The notes: a model not told the origin generated them from the letters alone. 64,000 bases of DNA from Robiginitalea biformata HTCC2501 (GCF_000024125.1 NC_013222.1:1240001-1304000), one strand, 5' to 3'; shown: positions 7,984 to 18,593, counted from the stretch's first letter. Translations and numbers: made by a program.

Positions 7984-9516
7984 TTAATGCTTAAAATGAC
8001 GCGTGCCGGTCATTACCATCGCAATTCCATTTTCGTTGCAATAATCGATACTCAACTGGTCCTTGATTGAGCCCCCCGGCTGGATCACGGCAGTTACCCC
8101 GGCCTTCCCGGCAATTTCCACACAATCCGGGAACGGGAAGAAGGCATCGCTGGCCATCACGGCCCCCTGGAGGTCAAAGCCAAAGCTGCCAGCCTTGTGG
8201 ATGGCCTGGTTCAGGGCGTCCACGCGGGAAGTCTGGCCGGTTCCGCTGGCGCAGAGTTGCCGGTTTTTTGCCAGGACAATTGTATTGGACTTCGTATGCT
8301 TGCAGATGCGGGATGCAAAAAGCAAATCGTCCAGCTCGGAGGAGGTGGGGCGTTTCCCGGTTACGTAGTCCAGGTCTTCGGCCTGGTCGGTTTTGGAATC
8401 TTTCTCCTGGTAGAGGATGCCGTTCAGGCAGGTGCGGACCTGGCCTTCAGGCAGCGGCAGGGGTTTCTGAACCAGGAGGATCCGGTTTTTCTTCCCTTTC
8501 AGGATGGCCAGGGCATCCGCATCAAACGCGGGGGCGATGACCACTTCGCAGAAGAGTTCGTGGACCTGGGTGGCCGTGTCGGCATCCATCGGGCGGTTGC
8601 AGATGAGGATGCCCCCGAAGGCGGATACGGGGTCGCCTGCCAGGGCATCCCGGTAGGCATCGCTGAGCGTGTCCCGGGTGGCCAGGCCGCAGGCGTTGTT
8701 GTGTTTCAGGATCGCAAAGGTGGGGTCGTCTTCCCGGAATTCCTCCATCAGGTTCACCGCTGCATCGATATCCAGGAGGTTGTTGTAGGAGAGTGCCTTG
8801 CCGTGCAGCTGGTCAAAGAGGGCCTCGAAATCCCCGTAAAAAATGCCCTGTTGGTGCGGGTTTTCCCCATAGCGCAAAACGCGCCCTTCCGGGACGCTGA
8901 TTTTCAGGGATTGCTTCCCCGCCTCCCGGTTGAAGTAATTGAAGATGGCCGTATCGTAATGGGAAGAAACCTGAAACGCGTTGGCTGCAAAGGCCTGCCG
9001 TTGTTCCAGGGTAGTGGTTCCGCTGCCTTCCTCGAGCACCTCCAGCAGGGGGGCGTAATCGGACATGGCCGACACGCAGAGAACGTCTTTGTAGTTTTTG
9101 GCGGCCGCCCGGATGAGCGAGATGCCCCCGATGTCGATTTTTTCGATGATCTCCTGGCGGGAGCCCCCGTCGGCAACTGTTTTTTCGAATGGATAGAGGT
9201 CCACGATCACGATGTCCATCCGGGGAATCTCATACTGTTCCAGTTGCTCCCTGTCCGATTCGAGTTCGCGCCTGCCGAGGATGCCTCCGAAGACTTTCGG
9301 GTGGAGCGTTTTAACCCGGCCGCCGAGGATGGAGGGGTAGCCTGTGACATCTTCTACAGCCGTAACGGGGATGCCCAGTTTCCGGATAAATGCCTCAGTG
9401 CCGCCCGTGGAATACAGGGCGATGCCGAGTTCGTGCAATTTGCGGACCACGGGTTCGAGCCCGTCCTTGTGAAAAACCGAGACCAGGGCCGAAGCCGCTT
9501 TTCGGGAAGTACTCAT
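7984..9516 (-). CDS. purH: bifunctional AICAR formyltransferase / IMP cyclohydrolase
   Basis: Carries out the last two steps of IMP synthesis. The 510-residue protein starts with an MGS-like IMP cyclohydrolase domain (about residues 1-150: ELGIALYSTGGTEAFIRK, VDLYPFEKTVADG). It continues with the AICAR transformylase domain, including ILKHNNACGLAT (catalytic Lys-His pair) and the C-terminal VIQPGGSIKDQ...MTGTRHFKH. The purH-mreB order recurs in flavobacteria. An exact -7 promoter element lies 30-37 nt upstream of the start. Confidence 0.97.
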   Translation of the reverse strand: MSTSRKAASALVSVFHKDGLEPVVRKLHELGIALYSTGGTEAFIRKLGIPVTAVEDVTGYPSILGGRVKTLHPKVFGGILGRRELESDREQLEQYEIPRMDIVIVDLYPFEKTVADGGSRQEIIEKIDIGGISLIRAAAKNYKDVLCVSAMSDYAPLLEVLEEGSGTTTLEQRQAFAANAFQVSSHYDTAIFNYFNREAGKQSLKISVPEGRVLRYGENPHQQGIFYGDFEALFDQLHGKALSYNNLLDIDAAVNLMEEFREDDPTFAILKHNNACGLATRDTLSDAYRDALAGDPVSAFGGILICNRPMDADTATQVHELFCEVVIAPAFDADALAILKGKKNRILLVQKPLPLPEGQVRTCLNGILYQEKDSKTDQAEDLDYVTGKRPTSSELDDLLFASRICKHTKSNTIVLAKNRQLCASGTGQTSRVDALNQAIHKAGSFGFDLQGAVMASDAFFPFPDCVEIAGKAGVTAVIQPGGSIKDQLSIDYCNENGIAMVMTGTRHFKH

Positions 9517-9545
9517 CTGTGCTGGATTATAAGGGTTTAGGTGAG

Positions 9546-9553
9546 CAAAAGTA
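9546..9553 (-). promoter_or_regulatory. -7 element TACTTTTG for purH
   Basis: On the minus strand, an exact TAnnTTTG match 30 nt upstream of the purH ATG, leaving a short leader. No convincing -33 TTTG is seen. Confidence 0.55.
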
Positions 9554-9642
9554 CGTTCTTTGCCTTGAACATGCCGGCCGGTTTATCAACAAAACCGGGA
9601 AAGTTTTAAAGAATGCGCAAGCCTCCGGGGCCAGCGAAGGCC

Positions 9643-10095
9643 TCACAGGATCTTGGATACTTCCGCACAGATCGTTTCCAGGAATTTTTCGTCTTCCGGG
9701 CCAAAGGGGTCCGGGGTGTGGGAATCGATATCGATCTGCCCGATATTTTCCCCGTCCACAAAGATGGGCACGACGATTTCCGCCTTAACATGGATGCTGC
9801 AGGCGATATAGTTGTCCTGGGCGCCGACGTCCGGCACCACGAAATTTTCGTTGCTCAGGGCTACCTGCCCGCAAATCCCCTTGCCAAAAGGGATGATCGT
9901 ATGGTCCGTAGGGTCCCCTGCATAGGGGCCCAGTTTCAGTTCGGGCCGGTCCCCGTTCCGGAAGTAGAAGCCCACCCAGTCGTAGTGCGGGACGCGGTCC
10001 TGCAGCAGGTCGCAGACTCCTTGCAAACGGGCTATCGGGGGTTGATTTGTATCCCGGAGGATTTCCAGGGCATCTTGCAATAGGGATTCGTTCAT
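9643..10095 (-). CDS. GAF-domain protein, probable free-methionine-(R)-sulfoxide reductase
   Basis: Likely reduces free (not protein-bound) L-methionine-R-sulfoxide. The 150-residue protein is a single GAF domain. It keeps the family's cysteine arrangement, with Cys in FGKGICGQVA and Cys in YIACSIHVKAEIVVP followed by IDIDSHTPDPF, as in YebR/fRMsr. The Cys-containing loop differs from the E. coli enzyme (which reads HIACDA...), so the assignment is by family and not by a complete match of all three reactive cysteines. It sits between groEL and purH with 126 nt to purH, which has its own promoter. Confidence 0.8.
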   Translation of the reverse strand: MNESLLQDALEILRDTNQPPIARLQGVCDLLQDRVPHYDWVGFYFRNGDRPELKLGPYAGDPTDHTIIPFGKGICGQVALSNENFVVPDVGAQDNYIACSIHVKAEIVVPIFVDGENIGQIDIDSHTPDPFGPEDEKFLETICAEVSKIL

Positions 10096-10133
10096 TGGGC
10101 TTGCTGATTAAAGGCCGACAAGTTACAAAATCG

Positions 10134-10170
10134 GGTATAAAAAAACCGGCAGATCGGGCTGCCGGTTTTT
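10134..10170 (-). terminator. Rho-independent terminator after groEL
   Basis: A 12-bp perfect stem: AAAAACCGGCAG (10141-10152) with CTGCCGGTTTTT (10159-10170), loop of 6. On the minus strand it ends in seven T. It lies 40 nt past the groEL stop. Confidence 0.9.
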
Positions 10171-10209
10171 GTGAATTCCCAAAGGGGAATGGTTTCAGTC
10201 GGAAACGGG

Positions 10210-11907
<1,698 letters not shown>

Positions 11908-11912
11908 TTAAT

Positions 11913-12191
11913 TTATATGATTGCTAAAATATCGCTCTCGCGCATCATGAGGTAGTCGGCCCCGTCGAATTTCAGCTCGGTGCCGGAGTACTTGCCGTAC
12001 AATACGGTGTCGCCCACCGAAACGGTCATTTTTTCGTCCTTGGTGCCCGGGCCTACCGCAACGACTTTGCCTTTCTGCGGTTTTTCCTTTGCCGTGTCCG
12101 GGATAATGATCCCCGAGGCCGTCTTGGTTTCGGCTTCCATGGGTGCTACAAGGACCCGGTCCGCCAGTGGTTTGATGTTTACTTTAGCCAT
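11913..12191 (-). CDS. groS: 10-kDa co-chaperonin GroES
   Basis: Heptameric lid of GroEL. The 92-residue protein begins [15 protein letters not shown], the canonical GroES start; the frame is open further upstream, but that part carries the promoter and is not coding. It keeps the mobile-loop region ([15 protein letters not shown]) and [15 protein letters not shown]. It is the first gene of the groES-groEL operon, with a roughly 30-nt leader if the sigma-54-like promoter is used. Confidence 0.97.
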   Translation of the reverse strand: MAKVNIKPLADRVLVAPMEAETKTASGIIIPDTAKEKPQKGKVVAVGPGTKDEKMTVSVGDTVLYGKYSGTELKFDGADYLMMRESDILAII

Positions 12192-12233
12192 ATTGATCGA
12201 TTTTTTAGATTTTAAGTTTCGCCCTTCCACAGG

Positions 12234-12248
12234 GCAGAAATTGTGCCA
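12234..12248 (-). promoter_or_regulatory. sigma-54-type -24/-12 promoter of groES-groEL, with a 13-bp palindrome upstream
   Basis: On the minus strand TGGCACAATTTCTGC has the required GG-N10-GC spacing of a -24/-12 promoter (GG at 12246-12247, GC at 12234-12235). Predicted transcription start is near 12222, about 30 nt before the groES ATG. A palindrome AAACTG-A-CAGTTT at 12257-12269 lies 8 nt upstream of it and could be an operator. No CIRCE element is present. The sigma-54 reading is inferred from sequence and supported by the AAA+ activator gene at 14189-15454. Confidence 0.6.
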
Positions 12249-12270
12249 TGCGGCAAAAACTGACAGTTTG

Positions 12271-12310
12271 TGAAATGAAAAATGCCAGCTTGTCATACAA
12301 ACTGGCATTT
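12271..12310 (-). terminator. terminator of the miaB-secG operon
   Basis: AAATGCCAG (12280-12288) pairs with CTGGCATTT (12302-12310). On the minus strand the stem is followed by TTTTTCATTT. It lies 21 nt past the secG stop and separates this operon from groES-groEL. Confidence 0.8.
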
Positions 12311-12331
12311 CCCATAGTTTCGGGTGTGTTT

Positions 12332-12694
12332 TTACTGTAGCGTATCGAGCGGGCTGGCAGGTTCGCCGGCCGGCGCTTCGGGGATGGACTCCAGGTCCCC
12401 CTCGGGTACAGCTTCAATGCCGTCTTCCTGCAGGAGTCTCGATTCGGCCTCCTGGAAATTGGTTTTCAGGGTCACATTGGAGAGCAGGATCAGGACGATC
12501 AGGACCGTCGCCAGCGTCCAGGTACTCTTGTCCAGGAAGTCGCCGGTTTTCTTGACCCCGCCAACCACCTGGTTCCCGCCACCGCCAAAGGAGGAGGAGA
12601 GGCCCCCGCCTTTCGGGTTCTGTACCATGATCACCAGCATCAGCAGCAGGCAGACGATAATGATCAGGACCAGGAATATGGAAAATGTGCTCAT
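12332..12694 (-). CDS. secG: preprotein translocase subunit SecG
   Basis: Auxiliary membrane subunit of the SecYEG channel. The 120-residue protein has two membrane spans (about 2-23 and 59-74) around the conserved loop [17 protein letters not shown], then an acidic tail longer than in E. coli but usual for Bacteroidota. The ATG overlaps the stop codon of the upstream gene (TAATG), showing translational coupling. It is the last gene of its operon. Confidence 0.95.
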   Translation of the reverse strand: MSTFSIFLVLIIIVCLLLMLVIMVQNPKGGGLSSSFGGGGNQVVGGVKKTGDFLDKSTWTLATVLIVLILLSNVTLKTNFQEAESRLLQEDGIEAVPEGDLESIPEAPAGEPASPLDTLQ

Positions 12695-13668
12695 TATTTC
12701 TTGGGTTTATCTTTCCGCAGTTTTTCCACCGCTTTAATTTGGTCCGCAAAGAAACCACTTTTTTCCGGATATTTCAAACTTAAGATCCGGTAGGCCTGTA
12801 TCGCTTTTTTGTGCTTTCCCTGTTCCAGGTAAACCCGGGCCAGGGTCTCGGTCATCAGCTCTTCCTTGTCGATTTTAACGGACTGGGAAATGTTTACTTT
12901 TTCCGCTTCGGCGGCTGCCTGCGGGACGATTTTCGGGTTGTCCCGGATAAAGCGGTCTATCCGGTCGAATTTCTGTTTCCGCGACGCGTCTTCAGCCGGT
13001 TTCGGGTCGGGATTCGCCGGCGACGCGGCGTCACCCCCCGGGGCTTTGGACGCTGCGTCCTCATCCCCTGCAGCGGGGGTAGTTGGCTCTTTGCGCTTGC
13101 CGGGCCCCAGGCTGGTGATCTGCAGCCACTCCGAGAAGGAATAGCGCTCTCCCTTGTGAAAGTCCAGGGGGCGGCCCATCCCCAGTTTTTCACGGGCCGC
13201 TACCCGATCGGCCTCCAGTTCCCTGTCTACCTCCGGGTCTTTGGAGCGGAAGAGTTTCGGGTCGAGGATTTGTTCGGCTTCCGCGGTGGACCGGGGTAGT
13301 GCCCCGTCTTCCCCCTCGTCCACCATCCCGGCATCCCTTCCGGGTTCAGGGGCCACCTCCTCGGATTCGATTTCCCGATCCGACAGGGAAGTCTTGCCCG
13401 AAATCGCATCCGCAATTTCATTTTGCAGGAAGGCTTCGGAAGTGATGAAATCGAAGAGTACTTCCCGGTCGGCCGTACAGGCAGCCGTGACTTTCAGGGC
13501 CTGGTTGTATTTGTAGCTGTTGAGGTTCCGCAGCCCCTTGAGGTGGAGGGCCCGGGCCGCCTGGAACCAGGGGTAGGTTTTCAGGACTTCTTCGAGCTGC
13601 CGGGTCTGGACGGGGGTTTTTAATTTCCCGGGTTGCTGCAGCAGGTATGTGAAATCGGGTACTTGCAT
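12694..13668 (-). CDS. uncharacterised tetratricopeptide-like protein
   Basis: A 324-residue soluble protein of unknown function, in an operon with lptE and secG. The N-terminal third (residues 1-100, QPGKLKTPVQTRQLEEVLKTYPWFQAARAL) looks helical and repeat-like. The middle is charged, Pro/Ala-rich and probably disordered. The C-terminus (about 265-324) has one clear TPR-like helix pair: LARVYLEQGKHKKAIQAYRILSLKYPEKS, split here only for description as residues near 275-305. No signal peptide or membrane span is evident. Its place between lptE (3 nt) and secG (1-nt overlap) suggests an envelope-assembly or secretion role, but that is context only. Confidence 0.85.
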   Translation of the reverse strand: MQVPDFTYLLQQPGKLKTPVQTRQLEEVLKTYPWFQAARALHLKGLRNLNSYKYNQALKVTAACTADREVLFDFITSEAFLQNEIADAISGKTSLSDREIESEEVAPEPGRDAGMVDEGEDGALPRSTAEAEQILDPKLFRSKDPEVDRELEADRVAAREKLGMGRPLDFHKGERYSFSEWLQITSLGPGKRKEPTTPAAGDEDAASKAPGGDAASPANPDPKPAEDASRKQKFDRIDRFIRDNPKIVPQAAAEAEKVNISQSVKIDKEELMTETLARVYLEQGKHKKAIQAYRILSLKYPEKSGFFADQIKAVEKLRKDKPKK

Positions 13669-13671
13669 CTC

Positions 13672-14187
13672 CTACCAGTTAGCGAGGGATCGGGTGAATA
13701 TGTCCTGGTTGATCCGCTCAAAGATCTCCTGGTGGGCGGCGTCCCGGATGCTGGCCAGCTGGGTGGCAGCCGGGTAATCGTAGAAGAAGGAAAACCGCTG
13801 TTCAAAGTCCACGTTGTCTTTGGTTCGGTTGAAAAAGCGCACGTTGACGGTCATCGTCAGCCGGTTTTGGGCAGCGCGTTGCTCCGCAGTGGCAGACATG
13901 GGCTGCACGCGGTACTCGACGATTTCCCCCTCGTAAACCAAATCGGCATTGGAGCCTACCAGGTCCAGGTTGGTCTGGTTGAGGATCAGGTCCTGGAGGG
14001 AAAGCGTGTAGTCCCGGTCGAGGCCCGGGTGGAAAACCGACCCGGGGCTCTGGGTGGCGTAATTCTGGAAATAGTTCACCTGAAAAGTCTCCGCTTCGCC
14101 GACGTCCCCCCCGGTAAAGGAGTAGGCCCCGCAACCCAAAAGTACCAGGGCCAGGAGGGCCAGGCCAAATTGCTTCATCCGCTTCAT
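13672..14187 (-). CDS. lptE: LPS-assembly lipoprotein LptE
   Basis: Outer-membrane lipoprotein that plugs and supports LptD during lipopolysaccharide insertion. The 171-residue protein has a lipoprotein signal with lipobox LLGC (Cys about 19) and then GAYSFTGGDVGEAETFQVNYF, typical of Bacteroidota LptE. It ends in a helical DIFTRSLANW segment. It is packed between the sigma-54 activator (1 nt) and the TPR-like gene (3 nt). The second Met, at residue 4, is an alternative start. Confidence 0.9.
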   Translation of the reverse strand: MKRMKQFGLALLALVLLGCGAYSFTGGDVGEAETFQVNYFQNYATQSPGSVFHPGLDRDYTLSLQDLILNQTNLDLVGSNADLVYEGEIVEYRVQPMSATAEQRAAQNRLTMTVNVRFFNRTKDNVDFEQRFSFFYDYPAATQLASIRDAAHQEIFERINQDIFTRSLANW

Positions 14188-14188
14188 G

Positions 14189-15454
14189 CTAGAGGTCGTA
14201 TTGCTTGATCTTGCGGTAGAGGGTCCGCTCGGAAATCCCCAGTTCGGCAGCCGCGGCTTTGCGCTTGCCTTTGTTCCGCTCCAGGGATTTTGCGATCAGT
14301 TCGATTTCCTTTTCCTGTAAAGATAGGGTTTCTTCCTCTTCGATTTCCTCCGCAAAATGGTACTTGTCCTGGGGTGGGGCGGCAGGGGGTGTGCGCTCGG
14401 GTTCCTGGCCGGCAGGGGGCAGGATGGCCACGGCGGTTTCCTCATCCAGGATCTCCCCGTCCTCGGACCCGTAAATCTTGCGGATCAGTTGTTCCTGTTC
14501 TTCCTGGACTTTTTCACTGTTGTCGTGTTTGAGCATTTCCAGGGTGAGCTTCTTCAGGTCGTTCAGGTCCGACTTCATGTCAAAGAGTACCTTGTAGAGG
14601 ATTTCCCGCTCGTTGGAGAAGTCGCCTTCGCGCCGCCGTTGTTCCACCACGGCCGGAAGCCGGCTCCCGCCGGATTCGGGCAGGTAGGACCGGAGCGTCT
14701 CCGCCGACACGGAGCGGTCTTTCTCCAAAACGGAAATCTGCTCGGCGATATTCCGGAGCTGCCGGATGTTTCCCGGCCAGCGGTAGTTCTCCAGTACGGG
14801 CACGGCGTCGTCTTCCAGGCGGATGGTCGGCATCTTGTATTTCTGCCCGAAATCCGAGGCGAATTTCCGGAACAGCAGGTGGATGTCGTTCCGGCGGTCG
14901 CGCAGGGCGGGGATATGGATTTCCACGGTGCTCAGCCGGTAGAACAGGTCTTCGCGGAACTTTTCCTTTTCGATGGCTTCCCGCATATTCATATTGGTCG
15001 CGGCCACAATCCGCACGTCCGTGGTCTGGACCCGGGAAGACCCCACTTTCAGGAATTCCCCGTTCTCCAACACCCGCAGCAGCCGCACCTGGGTGGTCAG
15101 CGGCAGTTCGCCTACCTCGTCCAGGAAAATCGTCCCCCCGTCGGCCACTTCAAAGTAGCCGCTCCGGGTCTGGGTGGCCCCGGTAAACGCCCCTTTCTCG
15201 TGCCCGAAGAGTTCGCTGTCTATGGTGCCTTCGGGGATGGCCCCGCAGTTTACCGCAATATACTTGGCGTGCTTGCGGTGGGAGAGCGAATGGATGATCT
15301 TGGGGATGGATTCCTTTCCCACCCCGCTTTCGCCCGTGACCAGCACGGAGATATCCGTGGGGGCAACCTGGATCGCTTTTTCCAGGGCCCGGTTGAGCTT
15401 TACATCGTTGCCGATCAGCTCAAAACGCTGTTTGATGGCTTGTACGTTCTCCAT
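14189..15454 (-). CDS. sigma-54-dependent AAA+ transcriptional activator without a sensory domain
   Basis: Activates RNA polymerase bearing sigma-54 (RpoN) by ATP hydrolysis. The 421-residue protein begins almost directly with the AAA+ domain: Walker A GESGVGKE (41-48), the sigma-54-contacting GAFTGA (88-93), Walker B GTIFLDE (107-113) and the arginine-finger region FREDLFYRLS. A charged, Pro-rich linker (about 270-375) leads to a Fis-type helix-turn-helix at the C-terminus (GKRKAAAAELGISERTLYRKI). No receiver, GAF or PAS domain precedes the AAA+ core, so activity is probably set by partner proteins, by expression, or through the linker. It sits between miaB and lptE with 1-nt gaps. Confidence 0.93.
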   Translation of the reverse strand: MENVQAIKQRFELIGNDVKLNRALEKAIQVAPTDISVLVTGESGVGKESIPKIIHSLSHRKHAKYIAVNCGAIPEGTIDSELFGHEKGAFTGATQTRSGYFEVADGGTIFLDEVGELPLTTQVRLLRVLENGEFLKVGSSRVQTTDVRIVAATNMNMREAIEKEKFREDLFYRLSTVEIHIPALRDRRNDIHLLFRKFASDFGQKYKMPTIRLEDDAVPVLENYRWPGNIRQLRNIAEQISVLEKDRSVSAETLRSYLPESGGSRLPAVVEQRRREGDFSNEREILYKVLFDMKSDLNDLKKLTLEMLKHDNSEKVQEEQEQLIRKIYGSEDGEILDEETAVAILPPAGQEPERTPPAAPPQDKYHFAEEIEEEETLSLQEKEIELIAKSLERNKGKRKAAAAELGISERTLYRKIKQYDL

Positions 15455-15455
15455 T

Positions 15456-16901
15456 TCAGTTCATATTGGAATAACCGGTTGCCGTACCCAGGAGCGTGGC
15501 CGAAGTGCAATCCTCGATTCGCACATTGACGAATTCGCCCACCCGGTAGTTTTCTTTCGGGAAAACCACCACGGTATTCTGGGTATTCCGCCCCATCCAA
15601 TGGGCATCCGATTTGCGGGAGGGGCCTTCGATAAGCACTTCCTCCACGCGGCCGATATGCGCCTGGTTGCGCTCCAGGCTGTGCGCCTGCTGCTTGTCGA
15701 TGATTTCCCGCAGTCGCCGTTTCTTCACCGCATCGGGGACGTCGTCCGCCATTTTCCGGGCTGCCAGCGTTCCGGGCCGCTCCGAATAGGCAAACATGAA
15801 GCCGAAGTCGTATTTTACATAGTCCATCAGGGACAGGGTCTGCTGGTGGTCTTCCTCCGTTTCCGTCGGGAAGCCGGCAATCATGTCCTGGCTGATGCCG
15901 CAATCCGGGATGAGCCGCCGGATATTGTCGATAAGCCCGAAATATTCCTCCCGGGTATGCAAACGGTTCATGGCTTTCAGGATCCGGTCGCTACCGCTTT
16001 GCACGGGCAGGTGGATATAGTTGCAGATATTGTCGAAGCGGGCCATCGTCTCAATGACGTCCAGGGTCATATCCTGGGGGTTCGATGTCGAAAAGCGGAA
16101 CCGCATGCCCGGGTAGGCCGTGGCGGCCATCTCCAGCAACCCGGCAAAATTCACGGCTGTGGCTTGCTGCATGGGGCTCGCCTTGTCAAAATCCTTTTTG
16201 AGGCCCCCTCCGTACCAGAGGTAACTGTCTACGTTCTGCCCCAACAGGGTCACCTCCTTATAGCCATTGGCCCACAAATCCCCGACCTCCCGGAGGATGG
16301 ATTGCGGATCCCGGCTGCGTTCCCGGCCGCGAGTAAACGGGACCACGCAGAACGTGCACATGTTGTCGCACCCCCGGGTGATGGAAACAAAGGCGGTAAC
16401 CCCGTTGCTGCCCAGGCGGACCGGCGATACATCCGCATAGGTTTCCTCTTTGGAGAGGATGACATTTACGGCGTTCTGCCCGCTGTCTACTTCCCGCACC
16501 AGGTTGGGGAGGTCCTTGTAGGCATCCGGGCCCACCACCATGTCCACGATCTTTTCCTCCTCCAGGAACTGGCTCTTCAGCCGTTCGGCCATACAGCCGA
16601 GCACCCCCACCTTGACGCCGGGGTTGCTCTTTTTCAGGCCGTTGAAGTGGACGAGCCGCTTGCGGACGGTTTGTTCGGCCTTTTCCCGGATGGAGCAGGT
16701 ATTGACCAGGATCAGGTCTGCTTCCTCCAGGCGGCTGGTCGTATTGAATCCTTCCTGGCCCAGGATGGACGCGACGATTTCGCTGTCCGAAAAATTCATC
16801 TGGCAGCCGTAACTCTCGATATACAGTTTGCGGGCATTCCCATCCTTGCCCCGCATTTCCAGGGCCGTTCCCTGTTCCGCTTCATTTATTGTCTTTTCCA
16901 T
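15456..16901 (-). CDS. miaB: tRNA-2-methylthio-N6-dimethylallyladenosine synthase MiaB
   Basis: Radical-SAM methylthiotransferase that modifies A37 of tRNAs reading UNN codons. The protein (481 residues from the ATG at 16901) has the N-terminal cluster cysteines in [23 protein letters not shown] and VLGCMAERL, the radical-SAM CxxxCxxC in [15 protein letters not shown], and a C-terminal TRAM domain. The frame is open to 16964, but the conserved family start lies downstream, so I use [11 protein letters not shown]. It is the first gene of the operon that ends in secG. Confidence 0.95.
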   Translation of the reverse strand: MEKTINEAEQGTALEMRGKDGNARKLYIESYGCQMNFSDSEIVASILGQEGFNTTSRLEEADLILVNTCSIREKAEQTVRKRLVHFNGLKKSNPGVKVGVLGCMAERLKSQFLEEEKIVDMVVGPDAYKDLPNLVREVDSGQNAVNVILSKEETYADVSPVRLGSNGVTAFVSITRGCDNMCTFCVVPFTRGRERSRDPQSILREVGDLWANGYKEVTLLGQNVDSYLWYGGGLKKDFDKASPMQQATAVNFAGLLEMAATAYPGMRFRFSTSNPQDMTLDVIETMARFDNICNYIHLPVQSGSDRILKAMNRLHTREEYFGLIDNIRRLIPDCGISQDMIAGFPTETEEDHQQTLSLMDYVKYDFGFMFAYSERPGTLAARKMADDVPDAVKKRRLREIIDKQQAHSLERNQAHIGRVEEVLIEGPSRKSDAHWMGRNTQNTVVVFPKENYRVGEFVNVRIEDCTSATLLGTATGYSNMN

Positions 16902-17016
16902 GCATCTGAATTTCCTTCTCACCGGAAGGGCAGCAAAGATACTAGGAACTTGGGAATATGACAATTTGGCAGCGTTTAAAATTTCCTAAAAAAACGCAAC
17001 CTGAAACGCCCCTGCG

Positions 17017-17024
17017 TATCTTTG
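17017..17024 (+). promoter_or_regulatory. -7 element TATCTTTG for the LVIVD lipoprotein gene
   Basis: Exact TAnnTTTG match 29 nt upstream of the ATG at 17054, in the gap between divergent miaB and the lipoprotein gene. Confidence 0.55.
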
Positions 17025-17053
17025 GGATAACAGCCCTTTAAACCAATTGCCCG

Positions 17054-18301
17054 ATGAAAACCTCCCGCCTCCTTCTGATCCTGGCAGGCTTCCTCCTGCT
17101 GAATTCCTGTGAAAAAGACAATGATTCCGAATTCGCCGACTACCTGGTGGCCACCCCGCTGACGATGTCCGTGGAACAGTTCGAAGCGGCGGTGGACATC
17201 TTCCCGCCCCAACCCCTGACAGTTTCCGGAAAAATCTACGCCTTCGGCGACCGGATCTTCGTCAACGAACCCTTCAAGGGAGTCCACCTGATCGACAACC
17301 GGGACCCCTTGGCCCCCCGGAAGACCGGGTTTATCAATATTCCCGGGAATGTCGATATCGCCGTCAGGGACAACTACCTGTTTGCCGACAGCCTCTCGGA
17401 CCTGGTGGTGCTCGACATTTCCAACCCGGACAACATCCGTCCGGTGGCCCGGTTAAAGGGCGTCCTGCAGGACCACGTGCCCTGGCCGTTTGAGGCAGAC
17501 ATCGTGGAGTACGACGGTTGGAATGCCCAGGATGAGATCCTGGTGGGTTGGGAAATGCGGACTGAGCGGCTGTCGGTTTCCGAGGTCGAAGGCAGGAACC
17601 GGGGGCAGGTAGATTTCCTGGAAGCGGCCGCGGACAATGCCTCCGGGACCGGACAGGGCGGTTCCCTAGCGCGGTTCAAGATCGTTGAAGACTTCCTTTA
17701 CGCCGTGGACAGCCACACCATTAATGTATTCGATATTTCCAACCTCGAAGCGCCGGTGGCCGGGGACGATGTATTTGCAGGGTTCGATATCGAGACCATT
17801 TTTAACCGGGGGGACCACCTCTTTCTGGGCAGTATGCGCGGGATGTACATTTTCGATATTTCCAACCCTGCAGCTCCGGCCTTCGTCTCAGAATTCCAGC
17901 ACGGCACGGCCTGCGACCCGGTGGTGGTGGACGGGGACTACGCCTTTGTAACCCTGCGGGGCGGGAATGGCTGCGGTGCCACGGAAAGCGGTTTGTTTAT
18001 TGTGGACATCAGCGATATCCACACCCCCGAGCTCCTCATCAGCTATCCGATGGACGAGCCGTACGGCCTGGGTATCCGGGGCGAGCAGCTTTTTATTTGT
18101 GACGGGGCCTCCGGCCTGAAAGTCTACGACAAGTCCAACGTGACGGACCTGCAGCAACTGGCCGTATTCGACGATGTGAATCCGTACGATGTGATCCCGC
18201 TCGAGGACCACCTGCTGATGGTGGGGGAGGGATTGCTCAGCCAATACCGCTACACGGAAGCGGGCCTCGAATTCCTCAGCGCGCTGACCCTGGCTGATTG
18301 A
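17054..18301 (+). CDS. outer-membrane lipoprotein with LVIVD beta-propeller repeats
   Basis: The 415-residue protein has a lipoprotein signal (MKTSRLLLILAGFLLLNSC, lipid on Cys19) followed by an acidic EKDNDSE stretch, consistent with surface sorting in Bacteroidota. It then has several LVIVD-type repeats, each with a (V/L)xDISNPxxP core: VVLDISNPDN, NVFDISNLEAP, YIFDISNPAAP, FIVDISDIHTP and a weaker KVYDKSNVT. Such repeats form a beta propeller, and the ligand is unknown. It stands alone, 319 nt ahead of topA. Confidence 0.85.
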   Translation: MKTSRLLLILAGFLLLNSCEKDNDSEFADYLVATPLTMSVEQFEAAVDIFPPQPLTVSGKIYAFGDRIFVNEPFKGVHLIDNRDPLAPRKTGFINIPGNVDIAVRDNYLFADSLSDLVVLDISNPDNIRPVARLKGVLQDHVPWPFEADIVEYDGWNAQDEILVGWEMRTERLSVSEVEGRNRGQVDFLEAAADNASGTGQGGSLARFKIVEDFLYAVDSHTINVFDISNLEAPVAGDDVFAGFDIETIFNRGDHLFLGSMRGMYIFDISNPAAPAFVSEFQHGTACDPVVVDGDYAFVTLRGGNGCGATESGLFIVDISDIHTPELLISYPMDEPYGLGIRGEQLFICDGASGLKVYDKSNVTDLQQLAVFDDVNPYDVIPLEDHLLMVGEGLLSQYRYTEAGLEFLSALTLAD

Positions 18302-18593
18302 GAGTACCCTATCGCTCTGTGCCCGGAAACGATGACGTTTCGCAAATGATTTACCTCTCCTGTTCGCCCCGGAGTTGCTTCCCGAATTGTTCGGCAAACT
18401 GGTAACCGAACCTATAGGGAGGGTAAACAGCTGCAGCTTTACTGGGGCAACTCTAACAAGATATAATATATTGATATTTCCTGTAAGGCCGGGTTTGGTT
18501 TGCGGCCCTTCGGGAAAGGATACCCGCCGCCGGGAATGTCATTTTCCGCATCCCCCGATACGGCCGGCAGGTGCGGATATTAAAAAATTCGGC
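18302..18593 (+). other. non-coding gap before topA
   Basis: I see no gene here. It holds a small perfect hairpin, GAAACG-ATGA-CGTTTC (18326-18341), just after the lipoprotein gene without a T tract, and an AT-rich patch (about 18459-18480, GATATAATATATTGATATTTC-like) that is out of character for this GC-rich DNA. The patch might be a second promoter region or a protein-binding site. Confidence 0.4.

Noticed and set aside
12192..12270. CIRCE operator of the HrcA regulon before groES
   Set aside because: The TTAGCACTC-N9-GAGTGCTAA inverted repeat is absent; the palindrome present is AAACTG-A-CAGTTT.
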